Of a stretch of DNA of 64,000 nt, positions 18,784 through 32,471 are shown one piece after another. The stretch covers positions 2,604,001-2,668,000 of the forward strand of contig NZ_CP146091.1 of assembly GCF_037023145.1 (NCBI RefSeq), written 5' to 3'. How positions within the stretch are numbered: position 1 is the stretch's first letter; every line of letters starts with the position of its first letter. The position numbers were made by a program, and so were the translations under genes. The stretch is from Ralstonia sp. RRA. Lineage in GTDB: Bacteria; Pseudomonadota; Gammaproteobacteria; Burkholderiales; Burkholderiaceae. Under the pieces are notes generated by a model. It was not told the DNA's origin. It worked only from the letters and a program-made list of their open reading frames with translations, and made no database searches.

Positions 18784-20703
18784 TCAGTACGCGACCTGCG
18801 GTTCGGCCGCGCGCCCGCGCAGCCAGCGCTTGAGCAGCACGCGCAGCATGTTCGGGTCCATCGGCTTGGCCAGCAGTAGATAGCCGGCTTCTTCGGCACG
18901 TGCGAGTGCTGCGGAGTTGCGGTCGCCCGTGAGCAGCACGGCGTGCGCATCCGGGTGGCTGACCTGCCAGCGCTCCAGCAGTTGCAGACCGTCTTCCTTA
19001 CCCGGCAGGCGCAGGTCGCAGAAGATGATCTGCGGACGCAGCCCCTTTGCGAGCAGTTGATCGGCGGCGGTGCCGTCGGCGGCGCTGTGCACCTCCACGC
19101 CCCAGGCTTCAAGCAGCGCGTGCCAGGCCTTGCGGATCTGCGGATCGTCGTCCACCACCAGCACCACGCCCGAGAAGCGCGGCTGATCCAGCACCGCACG
19201 CTTCTGCTCGGCACGCGGCTGCGCGGCCAGCGGCGCCTTGATCTCGGCCGGCACCGGGCGCAACGCCATCCAGAACATCGAGCCGCGACCCGGCACTGAG
19301 CGCACGCCAAAGGTGCCGCGCAGCAGACGCACGCATTCCTTGTAGATCGACAGGCCCAGGCCGAGGCCCTGGCTCGGGTCGCGCTCCGGGTTCTCGACCT
19401 GGTAGTACGTCGAGAAAATGTCTTTCTGGTGTTCCGGCGCGATGCCGATACCGGTATCCCACACCTCGATCCGCAGGTACTTCTGGCGCACGCGCAGCGC
19501 CACCATCACGCCACCGCGCTCGGTATAGCGCAGCGCGTTCTGCAGCAGGTTGAACAGCGCCCGACGCAGCAGCACCGGCTCGGCCATACCAAACACCGGC
19601 AGCGGCGGAATGCGCTGTGCAAGCGTCAGCCCCTTGGCGCGCGCATCCGGCATGAACTGCTGGACCACCTCGGTGATGACCTCGCCCAGGTCCACCGGCT
19701 CCAGTGTCGGCGAGGTCTTGCGGCTCTCCAGCTTGGACAGGTCCAGCAACGAGCGGAACAGCAGGTCGATGGTGGCTGCGCCAGAAGCCAACTGTTCCAC
19801 CAGCGGCGCGAGCGATTCCGACTGATTGCGCGCCCGCAGCGCCTCCACCAGCAGCACGATGGCGTGCACGGGTTGGCGCAGGTCGTGGCTGGCAGCAGCC
19901 AGGAAGCGTGACTTCTCTTCCGACGCCGACAGCGCGCGCTGCTTCTCATCCTGATACCGGCGCGCGAGCTGGCGGCTTTCGTTCTCAAGCTGAATTTCGC
20001 GCACCAGCGTGTTGTGGATGTTCACGGCGTGCCGCGTCAGCAGCGCCGCGAAGAACAGCAGCACGCCGCGCAGGTACAGCCCGTGCCCAGGAAACGCCTG
20101 TTCAGCCAGCAAGAAGTGCGGCGCCAGGATGCCGGTCCCCAGGATCAGCAGGCTGGACGGCACCGGCGCCTGCGAGAGCACCGCCGCTGCCGCCACCCCA
20201 ATGATGACGATCATCAGCAGGCTGCTGAACTCCAGCGACGGCGACATCAGATACAACCCCGCCGAGCAACCCCAGGCCACCCCGCCCACCGCAGACATCA
20301 CATGCATGCCCGTCCACCACTTGCGGGTGTGCGGGGCCAGCGTCATGCGGGTCAGGTCGTAGCGATAGCCGAAATAGAAGCGCAGGCCCGAGGCGGTCAG
20401 GCACAGCATGATCAGGCACCAGCCCAGCAGCGCTGGGCGGATCGAGGCATCTGTCCAGAATGCCGCCACGGTCAAGGCGGGCAGCACGACGGACGCCGCG
20501 ATCCCCATGGGGGCGCCGCGATGCACGGCGGCCAGCAGCTTGGCACGGGCGTCCAATTCAAGCGGCGCGCGGCTGGCGAGCCCAAACTTGGTGAAGAAGA
20601 TGCGCAACGGGGCGTTCAAAGGGGTGCGGGGAAGAAACCGGATATCGGATTGTGCCGCAAGGTTGCGGCGGACGGGCACACCGTTCGGACGATTGTGCAA
20701 CAC
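18784..20703 (-). CDS. Hybrid sensor histidine kinase with C-terminal receiver
   Basis: This 639-residue inner-membrane kinase has several hydrophobic segments (about 65-225), a HisKA domain with the phosphorylated His at ~273 in AAASHDLRQPVHA, an ATPase domain (RRALFNLLQNALRYTERGG, VWDTGIGIAPEHQ), and a receiver near 505-625 with VVLVVDDDP and CDLRLPGKEDG. No periplasmic sensor domain is evident, so the signal may be sensed in the membrane. It ends 52 bp from the facing response regulator. The start is uncertain: the first 60 residues look poorly conserved and overlap the ribF leader region. Confidence 0.88.
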   Translation of the reverse strand: MLHNRPNGVPVRRNLAAQSDIRFLPRTPLNAPLRIFFTKFGLASRAPLELDARAKLLAAVHRGAPMGIAASVVLPALTVAAFWTDASIRPALLGWCLIMLCLTASGLRFYFGYRYDLTRMTLAPHTRKWWTGMHVMSAVGGVAWGCSAGLYLMSPSLEFSSLLMIVIIGVAAAAVLSQAPVPSSLLILGTGILAPHFLLAEQAFPGHGLYLRGVLLFFAALLTRHAVNIHNTLVREIQLENESRQLARRYQDEKQRALSASEEKSRFLAAASHDLRQPVHAIVLLVEALRARNQSESLAPLVEQLASGAATIDLLFRSLLDLSKLESRKTSPTLEPVDLGEVITEVVQQFMPDARAKGLTLAQRIPPLPVFGMAEPVLLRRALFNLLQNALRYTERGGVMVALRVRQKYLRIEVWDTGIGIAPEHQKDIFSTYYQVENPERDPSQGLGLGLSIYKECVRLLRGTFGVRSVPGRGSMFWMALRPVPAEIKAPLAAQPRAEQKRAVLDQPRFSGVVLVVDDDPQIRKAWHALLEAWGVEVHSAADGTAADQLLAKGLRPQIIFCDLRLPGKEDGLQLLERWQVSHPDAHAVLLTGDRNSAALARAEEAGYLLLAKPMDPNMLRVLLKRWLRGRAAEPQVAY

Positions 20704-20840
20704 CCCTGCCCGTTCGCCCCCGCTCCCGCCGGCGCTGGGGCAATCCCTTATATAATGTGCGTTTTGCTGGATTTTTGCGGATTGTCACGCCAATCCGGCA
20801 TGAAAACCGTTTCTTTTTTCTTCGACCACCGACGCTTCTC

Positions 20841-21839
20841 GTGAAAGTCTTTCGCGGCCTGCCCAACGCCGAGAGCCGCGCGCCCTGCGCGCTGACCATC
20901 GGCAACTTCGACGGCGTGCACCGTGGCCACCAGTCGCTGCTGGCCCGCGCGCGCGCGGCGGCCGACGCACGCGGGTTGCCGCTCACGGTGATGACCTTCG
21001 AGCCGCATCCGCGCGAATTCTTCATGCCGGACCGCGCGCCTACCCGCATTGCGCTCTTGCGCGACAAGCTGGAGAGCCTGCGCAAACAAGGCGTCGACCG
21101 CATCGTCGTGGAGCACTTCAACGCGCATTTCGCCGGCCAGACGCCGGATGAGTTCGTGCGCAACGTGCTGGTCGAGGGCCTGCACACACGCTGGCTGCTG
21201 GTGGGCGATGATTTCCGCTTCGGCGCCAAGCGCGCGGGCGACTTTACCTATCTGCAGGCTGCGGGCGCCCAGTTCGGCTTTGAAGTCGAGCAAATGGGCT
21301 CGGTGTCGGAATCCGGTATCCGCATCTCCAGCTCGGCCGTGCGCGAGGCGCTGGCCGCTGGTGACCTGGAACACGCGCGCCGCCTGCTCGGCCACGGTTA
21401 CGCGATCAGCGGGCATGTGGTGCACGGGCAGAAGCTTGGCCGCTCGCTGGGCTTCCCGACGCTGAACCTGCGCATCTCGCATAAGAAGCCAGCGGTATCG
21501 GGCATCTTTGTCGTACAGGTGCATGGGCTGACCGAGAAGCCGCTGCCGGCCGTCGCCAGCATCGGCGTGCGCCCGACGGTGGACGACTCCGGCCGCGTGC
21601 TGCTGGAAGTACACATCTTCGATTACCACGCCAGCGTCTACGGCAAGCTGGTCCGCGTGGAATTCATGAAGAAGCTGCGCGACGAGGCCCGCTTTGATTC
21701 GCTCGACGCGCTGAAAGACGCCATCGCGCAGGACTGCATCGACGCGCGCCATTTCTTCGGCTTGGCTGTGCCTGCCGACGGCGAATCACCAGCCTTGCGG
21801 CGCGACTTCGCCACCTCCGCTACCGACCGAATTCAGTAG
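20841..21839 (+). CDS. ribF: Bifunctional riboflavin kinase / FAD synthetase RibF
   Basis: This enzyme makes FMN from riboflavin and FAD from FMN. The N-terminal half has the nucleotidyl-transfer motif TIGNFDGVHRGHQSLL, and the C-terminal half has kinase motifs LGFPTLNLRIS and GVRPTVDDSGRVLLEVHIFDY. The GTG at 20841 (VKVFRGLPN) is chosen because it matches the usual RibF opening; no clear ribosome-binding site precedes it. 332 residues. First gene of a ribF-ileS-lspA run. Confidence 0.94.
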   Translation: MKVFRGLPNAESRAPCALTIGNFDGVHRGHQSLLARARAAADARGLPLTVMTFEPHPREFFMPDRAPTRIALLRDKLESLRKQGVDRIVVEHFNAHFAGQTPDEFVRNVLVEGLHTRWLLVGDDFRFGAKRAGDFTYLQAAGAQFGFEVEQMGSVSESGIRISSSAVREALAAGDLEHARRLLGHGYAISGHVVHGQKLGRSLGFPTLNLRISHKKPAVSGIFVVQVHGLTEKPLPAVASIGVRPTVDDSGRVLLEVHIFDYHASVYGKLVRVEFMKKLRDEARFDSLDALKDAIAQDCIDARHFFGLAVPADGESPALRRDFATSATDRIQ

Positions 21840-21943
21840 GCGGCCGATACTCTCGCCGCCCGAAGCTACGCCGCGCACGCGCCCTGCCCTGATAGGCGCG
21901 CCTGCTCCGATCCGATTTGCCCGAATCTGCCCCACATCACACC

Positions 21944-24823
21944 ATGTCTGACGCCAAGAAGCCCACGCCGGAGAAAAGCAAGTACCCGGTCAACCTGCTG
22001 GACACCCCCTTCCCCATGCGCGGCGATCTGCCCAAGCGCGAGCCGCAATGGGTCAAGCAATGGCAGGACAAGCAGCTCTACAAGAAGATCCGTGCCGCAC
22101 GTAAAGGCGCGAAGAAGTTCATCCTGCACGACGGCCCGCCGTATGCGAACGGCGACCTGCACATCGGCCACGCGGTCAACAAGATCCTCAAGGACATGGT
22201 GATCAAGGCGCGCGGCCTGACCGGCCTGGACGCCGTCTACGTGCCGGGCTGGGACTGCCACGGCATGCCGATCGAGATCCAGATCGAAAAGCAGTTCGGC
22301 AAGGGCCTGCCCGTCAAGGAAGTGCAAGAGAAAGCGCGTGCGTACGCCACCGGCCAGATCGCGCGCCAAAAGGCTGATTTCGAGCGCCTGGGCGTGCTGG
22401 GCGACTGGGCCGATCCGTACCTGACCATGAACTTCCGCAACGAAGCGGATGAGGTACGTGCGCTGGGCAAGATCCTGGAAAAGGGCTACGTCTTCCGCGG
22501 CCTGAAGCCGGTCAACTGGTGCTTTGACTGCGGCTCGGCACTGGCCGAGGCGGAAGTCGAATACGCAGACCGTACCGACCTGTCGATCGACGTCGGCTTC
22601 CCGTTTGCCGATATCGATGCACTGGCAAGCGCCTTCCATGTGGGCGCCGATGTGCTCAAGGCCAAGCAAGGCTGGATCGTGATCTGGACCACCACGCCGT
22701 GGACGATCCCCTCCAACCAAGCGCTGAACCTGCACCCGGAAATCGAATACGCGCTGGTCGACACGACGCGCGGCCTGCTGATCGTCGCCAAGGAGCGCGT
22801 CGAAGCCTGCCTGCAAAGCTGGAAGCTCGAAGGCACCGTGCTGGCCACGTGCGAAGGCGCGGCGCTCAACGGCGTGCGCTTCCACCATCCGCTGGCCAAG
22901 ATGGACGCCGGTTATGACCGCACGTCGCCCGTCTACCTGGGCGACTATGTGACGATCGACACCGGCACCGGCATCGTCCACTCCGCGCCGGCGTATGGCG
23001 TGGAAGACTTCCAGTCGTGCAAGGCGCACGGCATGGTCGACGCCGACATCATCAACCCGGTGATGGGCAACGGTGTGTATGCGTCGACGCTGCCGCTGTT
23101 CGGCGGCCAGATGATCTGGGACGCCAACCCGAAGATCGTCGAAGTGCTGCGCGACTCGGGCAACCTGTTCGACGCGCACAAGCACCCGCACAGCTACATG
23201 CACTGCTGGCGCCACAAGACGCCGATCATCTACCGCGCCACGTCGCAGTGGTTCGCGGGGATGGACGTGCAACCGAACGACGGCAAGGGCACGCTGCGCG
23301 AGACGGCTCTCGCCGGCATCGACGCCACCGCGTTCTACCCGTCGTGGGGCAAGCAGCGTCTGCACAACATGATCGCCAACCGCCCCGACTGGACGCTCTC
23401 GCGCCAGCGCCAATGGGGCGTGCCGATGGCCTTCTTCGTGCACAAGGAAACCGGCGCGCTGCATCCGCGCACGCCCGAGCTGCTGGAGCAGGTCGCCCAG
23501 CGCATCGAGAAGAGCGGCATCGAAGCCTGGCAGACGCTCGACCCGCGCGAACTGCTCGGCGATGACGCGGACATGTACGAGAAGAACCGCGACACGCTCG
23601 ACGTGTGGTTCGACTCGGGCACGACGCACTGGCACGTCATCCGCGGCTCGCATGCAGCGGACCTGTACGACGCCTCGGCTGACCTGCCGGACGGTCGCCT
23701 GGCCGATCTGTACCTGGAAGGCTCCGACCAGCACCGCGGCTGGTTCCACTCGTCGCTGCTGACCGCTTCGATGCTGTACGGCAAGCCGCCGTACAAGGGC
23801 CTGCTCACGCACGGCTTCACGGTGGACGGCGAAGGCCGCAAGATGTCGAAGTCGATCGGCAACACGATCGCGCCGCAGGAAATCGCCAACAAGATGGGCG
23901 CCGAGATCATCCGCCTGTGGGTGGCCTCGACCGACTACTCGGGCGAACTCGCCATCTCGGACGAAATCCTGAAGCGCGTGGTGGAAGGCTACCGCCGCAT
24001 CCGCAACACGCTGCGCTTCCTGCTCGCCAACCTGACCGACTACGACCACGCCAAGCACGCGTTGCCGACCGAGCAATGGCTCGAAATCGACCGCTACGCC
24101 GTGGCGATGACGGACGCGCTGCAGAAGGAAGTGCTGTCGCACTACGACGTGTACGAGTTCCACCCGGTGGTCGCCAAGCTGCAGACGTTCTGCTCGGAAG
24201 ACCTGGGCGGCTTCTACCTCGACGTGCTGAAGGACCGCCTGTACACCACGGCGCCCGATTCGGTGGCACGCCGCTCGGCACAGAACGCGCTGTATCACAT
24301 CACCCAGTCGATGCTGCACTGGATGGCGCCCTTCCTGTCGTTCACGGCCGAAGAAGCGTGGCAAGTCTTCGCGCACGGCACGGAGCACACCGACACCATC
24401 TTCACCAGCACCTACTACGACGCTCCCGTGCCGCAAGGCGCGAGCGCGCTGCTGGAGAAGTGGGCCGCCATCCGCAACGTGCGCGGCGAAGTGACCAAGC
24501 AACTGGAAACGCTGCGCACCGACGGCAAGATCGGCTCGTCGCTGCAGGCCGAAGTGACCGTCGCGGCCGGTGACACGGTGTACGACGCACTGAACAGCCT
24601 CGGCGACGATCTGCGCTTCGTGCTGATCACGTCGGCGGCCAAGCTCGAGCGCGCGCCGGAAGGCGGCGATCTGCTCATCAGCGTGGTGCCGTCAACGCAC
24701 GCCAAGTGCGAACGCTGCTGGCACTACCGCGCTGACGTCGGCCACGACCACGCCCACCCGACCCTTTGCAAGCGCTGCACCGACAACCTGTTCGGCGCCG
24801 GTGAACAACGGAGCGCGGCATAA
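21944..24823 (+). CDS. ileS: Isoleucyl-tRNA synthetase
   Basis: This class I synthetase charges tRNA-Ile and edits valine. The 959 residues contain the HIGH motif ([11 protein letters not shown]), the KMSKS loop ([10 protein letters not shown]), the editing-domain [13 protein letters not shown], and a C-terminal zinc site [10 protein letters not shown]...CKRC. The ATG at 21944 ([10 protein letters not shown]) is used; a TTG nine codons upstream in the same frame is possible. The stop is directly followed by the ATG of lspA. Confidence 0.97.
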   Translation: MSDAKKPTPEKSKYPVNLLDTPFPMRGDLPKREPQWVKQWQDKQLYKKIRAARKGAKKFILHDGPPYANGDLHIGHAVNKILKDMVIKARGLTGLDAVYVPGWDCHGMPIEIQIEKQFGKGLPVKEVQEKARAYATGQIARQKADFERLGVLGDWADPYLTMNFRNEADEVRALGKILEKGYVFRGLKPVNWCFDCGSALAEAEVEYADRTDLSIDVGFPFADIDALASAFHVGADVLKAKQGWIVIWTTTPWTIPSNQALNLHPEIEYALVDTTRGLLIVAKERVEACLQSWKLEGTVLATCEGAALNGVRFHHPLAKMDAGYDRTSPVYLGDYVTIDTGTGIVHSAPAYGVEDFQSCKAHGMVDADIINPVMGNGVYASTLPLFGGQMIWDANPKIVEVLRDSGNLFDAHKHPHSYMHCWRHKTPIIYRATSQWFAGMDVQPNDGKGTLRETALAGIDATAFYPSWGKQRLHNMIANRPDWTLSRQRQWGVPMAFFVHKETGALHPRTPELLEQVAQRIEKSGIEAWQTLDPRELLGDDADMYEKNRDTLDVWFDSGTTHWHVIRGSHAADLYDASADLPDGRLADLYLEGSDQHRGWFHSSLLTASMLYGKPPYKGLLTHGFTVDGEGRKMSKSIGNTIAPQEIANKMGAEIIRLWVASTDYSGELAISDEILKRVVEGYRRIRNTLRFLLANLTDYDHAKHALPTEQWLEIDRYAVAMTDALQKEVLSHYDVYEFHPVVAKLQTFCSEDLGGFYLDVLKDRLYTTAPDSVARRSAQNALYHITQSMLHWMAPFLSFTAEEAWQVFAHGTEHTDTIFTSTYYDAPVPQGASALLEKWAAIRNVRGEVTKQLETLRTDGKIGSSLQAEVTVAAGDTVYDALNSLGDDLRFVLITSAAKLERAPEGGDLLISVVPSTHAKCERCWHYRADVGHDHAHPTLCKRCTDNLFGAGEQRSAA

Positions 24824-25354
24824 ATGGCGACGCGTAACAACGGTAAGAGCAAGTCGGTCGGATTGAAGAAGAGCAGTAGCGGCAGCGGCCATGGCGTCGG
24901 CCCGTGGCTGGGCCTGGCTGTCATCTGGATCCTGCTGGACCAGTTGACCAAGGTCGCCATCCTCAAGACCTTCACCTACGGCGAATCGCGCCCCATCACG
25001 GGGTTCTTTAACCTCGTGCTGGCCTACAACCGGGGCGCGGCGTTTTCGTTCCTGGCGGCGGCCGGCGGCTGGCAGCGCTGGTTCTTCACGGGTCTGGGCG
25101 TGGCGGCGGCGGCGTTCATCATCTGGCTGCTCAAGCGACACAGCGGGCAAAAGATGTTCTGCTTTGCGCTGGCGCTCATTCTGGGCGGCGCACTGGGCAA
25201 CGTAATTGACCGCGTCATCTACGGCCACGTGGTGGACTTTCTCGATTTCCACCTGAACACCTACCACTGGCCCGCCTTTAACGTGGCGGACTGCGGTATC
25301 TGCATCGGCGCGGTGCTGCTGATCGTCGACGAACTGCGGCGCGTGCGTCGCTGA
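24824..25354 (+). CDS. lspA: Prolipoprotein signal peptidase (signal peptidase II)
   Basis: This inner-membrane aspartic protease removes signal peptides from lipid-modified prolipoproteins. The 176 residues contain four hydrophobic segments and the two catalytic Asp regions, [10 protein letters not shown]...VVDFLDFH and [12 protein letters not shown] positively charged N-terminal extension of ~25 residues (Lys/Ser/Gly-rich) is longer than usual. Its start directly abuts the ileS stop (TAAATG). Confidence 0.96.
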   Translation: MATRNNGKSKSVGLKKSSSGSGHGVGPWLGLAVIWILLDQLTKVAILKTFTYGESRPITGFFNLVLAYNRGAAFSFLAAAGGWQRWFFTGLGVAAAAFIIWLLKRHSGQKMFCFALALILGGALGNVIDRVIYGHVVDFLDFHLNTYHWPAFNVADCGICIGAVLLIVDELRRVRR

Positions 25355-25399
25355 GCCCCCTGGGCCGCCAGCGCGTGGCCCTTGCCGGCTCGACAATCC

Positions 25400-25975
25400 T
25401 CAATAGCGCACGGCGTACCACGCCCGCTTGATGTATTCCGCCAGAATCGACCCGCTCTCATAAACCGGGACCGACTTGGCACGCGTGTCACCGGGGAACA
25501 CGCCACGCGCGCCCCACATCACCTCGGGCCAGACCTTGCGGAACGTGTTCAACGCCCGGCCGGTGTGATACCAGCTCGTGACCAGCACGGCGCTTTGCAC
25601 GTTCTGATCGGCAAGCGCTCGGCGCGTCATCTCAGCGTTTTCCATGGTGCTGCCGGATTCGCATTCGTAGCCGATGCGGTCGGCTGGCACGCCAGCCATC
25701 ACTAGGCGGCGTGCGATCAGTCGGCAGTCCCCCTCGCCTGTCACAAACACGCGTGGCGCCACGCCGGCGTGATACAGCTCGGCCGCACCAATCACGCGCT
25801 GACCCGATTCCCCGCCGAGCACGACGATGTAGTCGACCGGGCCGGACGGCATCGGCTCGTCCCGCAGCCACTCTTTAGACTCGCGCACGAGCACGGCCCC
25901 GACCACCACCGCCACGATGGCGCAAGCACCAATCACGGCCAACACATTGCAGACTGCTGAACAGCGGAAAACCAT
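25400..25975 (-). CDS. YdcF/SanA-family (DUF218) membrane-anchored protein
   Basis: This 191-residue protein has one N-terminal membrane segment (residues about 12-32) and a DUF218 domain, seen in [30 protein letters not shown] and [19 protein letters not shown]218 proteins (ElyC, SanA, YdcF) are linked to the envelope, but the reaction is unclear. It is shorter than ElyC. It converges on lspA and is divergent from coaBC. Confidence 0.85.
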   Translation of the reverse strand: MVFRCSAVCNVLAVIGACAIVAVVVGAVLVRESKEWLRDEPMPSGPVDYIVVLGGESGQRVIGAAELYHAGVAPRVFVTGEGDCRLIARRLVMAGVPADRIGYECESGSTMENAEMTRRALADQNVQSAVLVTSWYHTGRALNTFRKVWPEVMWGARGVFPGDTRAKSVPVYESGSILAEYIKRAWYAVRY

Positions 25976-26123
25976 ATCGGGAATAAGCGTTTGCAGGAAA
26001 ATTGGGGGCCGGACGCGCCTGAAGGCAAGTCGGTATCATCGCCACTGTTTGACAGGCGCCCGGGCCCCGGGTTGTATCCTGCACACACATATTGCGTCAA
26101 CCGGATTCACAAAGCAGGTACCT

Positions 26124-27329
26124 ATGGAACTGCAAGGCAAACATTTCGTCCTCGGCCTGACTGGCGGCATCGCGTGCTACAAGTCAGCCGAGCTGGTGCG
26201 GCTGCTGACCAAGGCTGGCGCCACTGTGCAGGTGGTCATGACCGACGCCGCCACGCACTTCATCACGCCGGTGACGATGCAGGCGCTCTCGGGCCGCCCA
26301 GTCTTTACATCGGAATGGGACAACCGCATCGGCAACAACATGGCGCACATCGATCTCTCGCGCGAGGCCGATGCCATCGTCATCGCCCCGGCCTCGACGG
26401 ACTTCCTCGCCAAGCTCGCGCACGGCATGGCCGACGACCTGCTCTCCACGCTGTGCATTGCGCGCGACTGCCCGCTGCTCGTCGCCCCCGCCATGAACCG
26501 GCAGATGTGGGCCGCGCCCGCCACGCAGCGCAACGCCGCCCAACTGCGCGCCGATGACGTCACCCTGCTCGGCCCCGATGCCGGCGATCAGGCCTGCGGC
26601 GAAGTCGGCGACGGCCGCATGCTGGAGCCGGAAGACATCGTCGAGCGGCTCATCGGCTTCTTCCAGCCCAAGCTGCTGCGCGGCCACCGCGTGCTGCTGA
26701 CAGCAGGGCCAACGTTCGAGCCGATCGACCCGGTGCGCGGCATCACGAATCTCTCCAGCGGCAAGATGGGCTTTGCGCTGGCGCGCGCCGCATCGCAAGC
26801 CGGCGCGGAAGTCACGCTGGTCGCGGGGCCGTGTCACCAGGACACGCCCGCCGGCGTGCTGCGCATTGACGTGCAGACCGCCCAGCAGATGCACGACGCG
26901 GTGATGCGCGAGTTGGATGCCACCAAGAACGACATCTTCATCGCCGTGGCTGCGGTGGCCGACTGGCGCGTCGCCCAAGCCGCCGACCACAAGCTCAAAA
27001 AGCAGAACGACTCCGACGTACCGGCGCTCACGTTCACGCAGAACCCGGACATCCTCGCCGCCGTCGCGCGCCGCCCCAATGCACCGTTCTGCGTCGGCTT
27101 TGCAGCCGAGACCGAGCGTCTGGAAGAGTTCGGCGAGGCCAAGCGCCAGAAGAAAGGCATTCCGCTGCTGGTCGGCAACCTCGGCCACCAGACCTTCGGC
27201 CGCGACGACAACGAAGTCGCACTGTTCGACGCAAAGGGCATCACTCGCCTTCCGCGCGCTGACAAGCTGACCCTCGCGCGCCAGATCGTCGCTGCCATCG
27301 CCGACCGCGTGCATGGAGCACGGCCATGA
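26124..27329 (+). CDS. coaBC: Bifunctional phosphopantothenoylcysteine decarboxylase / synthetase CoaBC
   Basis: This enzyme joins cysteine to phosphopantothenate and decarboxylates the product in coenzyme A synthesis. The N-terminal CoaC flavoprotein part starts [19 protein letters not shown] and contains HIDLSREAD with the active His and PAMNRQMW; the CoaB part begins near residue 190 with [25 protein letters not shown]. The start at 26124 (MELQGKHF) is typical. 401 residues. Its TGA overlaps the next ATG. Confidence 0.96.
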   Translation: MELQGKHFVLGLTGGIACYKSAELVRLLTKAGATVQVVMTDAATHFITPVTMQALSGRPVFTSEWDNRIGNNMAHIDLSREADAIVIAPASTDFLAKLAHGMADDLLSTLCIARDCPLLVAPAMNRQMWAAPATQRNAAQLRADDVTLLGPDAGDQACGEVGDGRMLEPEDIVERLIGFFQPKLLRGHRVLLTAGPTFEPIDPVRGITNLSSGKMGFALARAASQAGAEVTLVAGPCHQDTPAGVLRIDVQTAQQMHDAVMRELDATKNDIFIAVAAVADWRVAQAADHKLKKQNDSDVPALTFTQNPDILAAVARRPNAPFCVGFAAETERLEEFGEAKRQKKGIPLLVGNLGHQTFGRDDNEVALFDAKGITRLPRADKLTLARQIVAAIADRVHGARP

Positions 27330-28372
27330 GCGCACCGACCCGCCTGTCCGTCCTCGACCAGAGCCCGGTCATCTACGGCCACAGCGCACGCGATGCCATC
27401 GCCGCGACGGTGGACCTGGCGCAGCTCGCCGATTCGCTCGGCTACACGCGCTACTGGTGCGCCGAGCACCACGGCCTGCGCGGTGTCAGCAACCCCGCGC
27501 CGGAAGTGATGATCGCCCGCGTGGCGAGCGCCACGAAGCACCTGCGCGTCGGCTCCGGCGGCGTGATGCTGCCCTACTACAGCCCGTTCAAGCTGGCCGA
27601 GCAGTTCCGCCTGCTGGAGGCGCTGTTTCCGAACCGTATCGACCTGGGCGTCGGCCGTGCACCCGGCGGCGACATGCGCACCGCACAGGCCGTCGCCATG
27701 GGCGACTACAACCGCGGCGACATCTTCCCGCAGCAGGTGCAGGAACTGATCTGGCATCTGACGGGCACACTGCCGTCCGATCACCCGGCTGCGGGTGTGC
27801 TCCTGCAGCCCGAGATCGACACCAAGCCCGAGCTGTGGATGCTCGGCTCCAGCGATTTCGGCGGTGCACTGGCCGCGCGCCTGGGCATCCGCTTTGCCTT
27901 CGCACACTTCATCAACCCGCACGTCGGCCACATCGTCGCGCAGCAGTACCGCACCGAATTCGAACCCGACTACGATGCGCGCCCGTACAGCGCTGCGGCC
28001 ATCTTCGTCATCGCCGCCGATACGGAAGCCGAAGCGCGCCGCTATGAAGCCGCCGTCGATTTGCGCCGCGTGCAGATGGCGCTCGGCGCCAACGGCCCGA
28101 TCCCGACCGTCGAACAAGGCGAGGCGCACGTCTACACCGAGCGCGACCAGGCCATCGTCATGCGCGAGCGGCCACGCAGCATCATCGGCACGCCGGAATC
28201 GATTGCCGACCAGATGCACGCGCTCAAAGACCGCTTCGTCGCCGACGAGCTGATCGTGCTCACTGTGGCGCCCAGCTATAAGGCCCGCCTGCGCTCCTAT
28301 GAGTTGCTGGCCGAGGCGTTTGCGCTACCATCTCCGGCTTCTGCCAACCAAACTTCGGCCTGCCCCGCATGA
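27326..28372 (+). CDS. LLM-class flavin-dependent oxidoreductase (luciferase-like)
   Basis: This 348-residue protein belongs to the bacterial luciferase-like monooxygenase superfamily. It begins [19 protein letters not shown], has the typical [25 protein letters not shown], and GVGRAPGGD. The substrate cannot be told from sequence. It is coupled to coaBC by an ATGA overlap and to dut by another, so it may be expressed with cofactor and nucleotide housekeeping genes. Confidence 0.88.
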   Translation: MSAPTRLSVLDQSPVIYGHSARDAIAATVDLAQLADSLGYTRYWCAEHHGLRGVSNPAPEVMIARVASATKHLRVGSGGVMLPYYSPFKLAEQFRLLEALFPNRIDLGVGRAPGGDMRTAQAVAMGDYNRGDIFPQQVQELIWHLTGTLPSDHPAAGVLLQPEIDTKPELWMLGSSDFGGALAARLGIRFAFAHFINPHVGHIVAQQYRTEFEPDYDARPYSAAAIFVIAADTEAEARRYEAAVDLRRVQMALGANGPIPTVEQGEAHVYTERDQAIVMRERPRSIIGTPESIADQMHALKDRFVADELIVLTVAPSYKARLRSYELLAEAFALPSPASANQTSACPA

Positions 28373-28815
28373 AACTCGACGTCAAGATCCTCGACGCCCG
28401 CCTGCACGAACAGCTCCCGCAGTACGCCACCACCGGCAGCGCCGGGCTGGACCTGCGCGCCTGCATCGACGCCCCGCTCACCATCGAGCCCGGCACCACG
28501 CACCTGATCCCGACCGGCATGGCCATCCATCTGGCCGACCCCGGCTATGCGGCGCTGATCCTGCCGCGCTCGGGCATGGGCCACAAGCACGGCATCGTGC
28601 TCGGCAACCTGGTCGGTCTGATCGATTCGGATTACCAGGGCCAGCTCATGGTCAGCACGTGGAACCGTGGCAGCACGGCCTTCGTGCTGAATCCGATGGA
28701 GCGCCTTGCGCAACTGGTGATCGTGCCGGTGGTGCAAGCCGAGCTGAACATCGTCGACGACTTTGCTGAAAGCGATCGCGGCGCCGGTGGTTTCGGCAGC
28801 ACTGGGCGTCACTGA
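28369..28815 (+). CDS. dut: dUTP diphosphatase
   Basis: This enzyme hydrolyses dUTP to dUMP, keeping uracil out of DNA. The 148 residues carry the five family motifs: [42 protein letters not shown], and the C-terminal [10 protein letters not shown]. The ATG overlaps the upstream gene's TGA. Last gene of coaBC-LLM-dut. Confidence 0.97.
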   Translation: MKLDVKILDARLHEQLPQYATTGSAGLDLRACIDAPLTIEPGTTHLIPTGMAIHLADPGYAALILPRSGMGHKHGIVLGNLVGLIDSDYQGQLMVSTWNRGSTAFVLNPMERLAQLVIVPVVQAELNIVDDFAESDRGAGGFGSTGRH

Positions 28816-28834
28816 ACAGCGTCCACGCAATAAA

Positions 28835-28866
28835 AAAACGGCCCGGGATTTCCGGGCCGTTTTCTT
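28835..28866. terminator. Bidirectional terminator between dut and clpA
   Basis: Stem acggcccgg / ccgggccgt with a 5-base loop, an A-tract on the left and TTTTCTTT on the right. It lies between converging stops and can serve both strands. Confidence 0.9.
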
Positions 28867-28882
28867 TGGTAGCGACTACGCG

Positions 28883-31167
<2,285 letters not shown>

Positions 31168-31171
<4 letters not shown>

Positions 31172-31494
31172 GCTTCCTCCATCACACACTGCAGCGGGTG
31201 GCCCGCCTGCCGTGCATGGGTTGACACCAATTCCACCTTCGTCGCGGCGATATCCCGGGTATAGATACCGCACACGCCCTTACCTTCCCGATGCACAGTC
31301 AGCATGATTTGCGTCGCTGTCTCCCGGTCTTTGCTGAAATATTGCTGAAGGATCATCACGACGAATTCCATCGGGGTGTAGTCGTCGTTGAGCAGCAGCA
31401 CCTTGTACATTGCGGGCGGTTTGAGCGCTTGCTCTTTCCGCTCCAGGACGGTGCCTGCATCGTGTTGTGGAGTGGTCGCTTGCCGGATTGCCAT
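31168..31494 (-). CDS. clpS: ATP-dependent Clp protease adapter ClpS
   Basis: This small adapter delivers N-degron proteins to ClpA. The 108 residues show the binding-pocket motif [16 protein letters not shown] and [21 protein letters not shown]. It directly precedes clpA with a 4-nt overlap. Confidence 0.97.
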
Positions 31495-32070
31495 GGTCTT
31501 ATTCTAACCACTCCTTTCGACTTCGCAATTTAGGGAAATAACGCCGATTTCAAGCCCTGCAAATGGTTTGGCCTGAATTGCGTTCGCCAGTCGGCACTCC
31601 GGGCGAGAGGCGTTCCACCGGCCAGCCGAGGACTGGGAACGGGGCACGCACCGGCCCTGTATGCCGAACGCTTTCGGCAGGTGGGGACGATTTGCGGAGT
31701 TTCGAGCAAAACCTCTTCAAAAACTGACCGTTTTTCGCCACAAACCCACCTTTGGTGGCCTTGACAGTCTGTTGCTTTCCTCGAACAATCGAATTCAACA
31801 TGTGCGCCTTACTGCCCCAAAAACACTTGGCAGCAAGCGTCATGATTGGTGAGCCCGGGAGGCCTCACACCAGTCGACAACAGATCGACAACCGCTTCAG
31901 GCTGTGGTGTTTTGCCACAAGAAGACCGATCGCTTGCGGCGCGGTTCCACCCGCGCCATTCGTCGTGCCCCAGGGCCGGCGGCCGGGCGATGACTGCGCG
32001 GTACCGCTCTGCACTGCCCCGACAGGCAACCCCTCCCGGCTTGGACTTGTGTTTTCTCGGAGGGGTTTTC
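31495..32070. other. Long region between clpS and the cold-shock gene
   Basis: This 576-bp stretch must hold the clpS promoter (leftward) and the cold-shock gene's promoter and long leader (rightward). Cold-shock genes often have leaders of 100 nt or more that control translation. A candidate promoter lies at 31761-31789. The open frames here have no ribosome-binding sites or recognisable products. Confidence 0.5.
31761..31789 (+). promoter_or_regulatory. Candidate promoter for the cold-shock gene
   Basis: A perfect TTGACA at 31761-31766 has AACAAT (4 of 6) 17 nt downstream. It would give a leader of about 275 nt. The -10 is only fair. Confidence 0.35.
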
Positions 32071-32274
32071 ATGGCACTCGGTACTGTCAAATGGTTTAAC
32101 GACGCCAAGGGTTTCGGTTTCATCTCGCCTGACGAAGGCGGCGAAGAGCTGTTTGCGCATTTCTCGGCCATCCAGATGGCTGGCTTCAAGACGCTCAAGG
32201 AAAATCAGCGCGTCTCGTTCGAAGTGACGCAGGGCCCGAAGGGCAAGCAGGCCACCAACATCCAGGCTGCCTGA
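32071..32274 (+). CDS. Cold-shock protein (CspA family)
   Basis: This 67-residue nucleic-acid-binding protein starts [20 protein letters not shown], with RNP1 KGFGFI and RNP2 LFAHF, and ends [11 protein letters not shown] very strong GGAGGGG ribosome-binding site lies six bases before the ATG. Length is standard for the family. Whether it is cold-induced or constitutive cannot be told. Confidence 0.96.
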   Translation: MALGTVKWFNDAKGFGFISPDEGGEELFAHFSAIQMAGFKTLKENQRVSFEVTQGPKGKQATNIQAA

Positions 32275-32319
32275 TTCGCGTCACCCAGCACCCGGCCTCT
32301 GGCAAGGGTACTGAAATGC

Positions 32320-32348
32320 AAAAAACCCGGCGACCTGCCGGGTTTTTT
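32320..32348 (+). terminator. Intrinsic terminator of the cold-shock gene
   Basis: Stem cccggc / gccggg, extended by six A/T pairs, with a T6 tail, lies 45 bp past the stop. Confidence 0.9.
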
Positions 32349-32471
32349 GTTGCCGGGGCGGTGGAGAATGGCGGCAATGCCGCACGTTGCGCAACACGTC
32401 ATTTCGTCTGGCCGTGCGCTACGGTAGTGGTGTCCCCCCGCTATCCGCACCATCCACCCAAGGAGCCCCCC

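Noticed and set aside
21866..24502. 878-residue open frame on the minus strand
   Set aside because: It is wholly antisense to ileS, whose motifs are unmistakable. Long antisense frames are common in high-GC genes.
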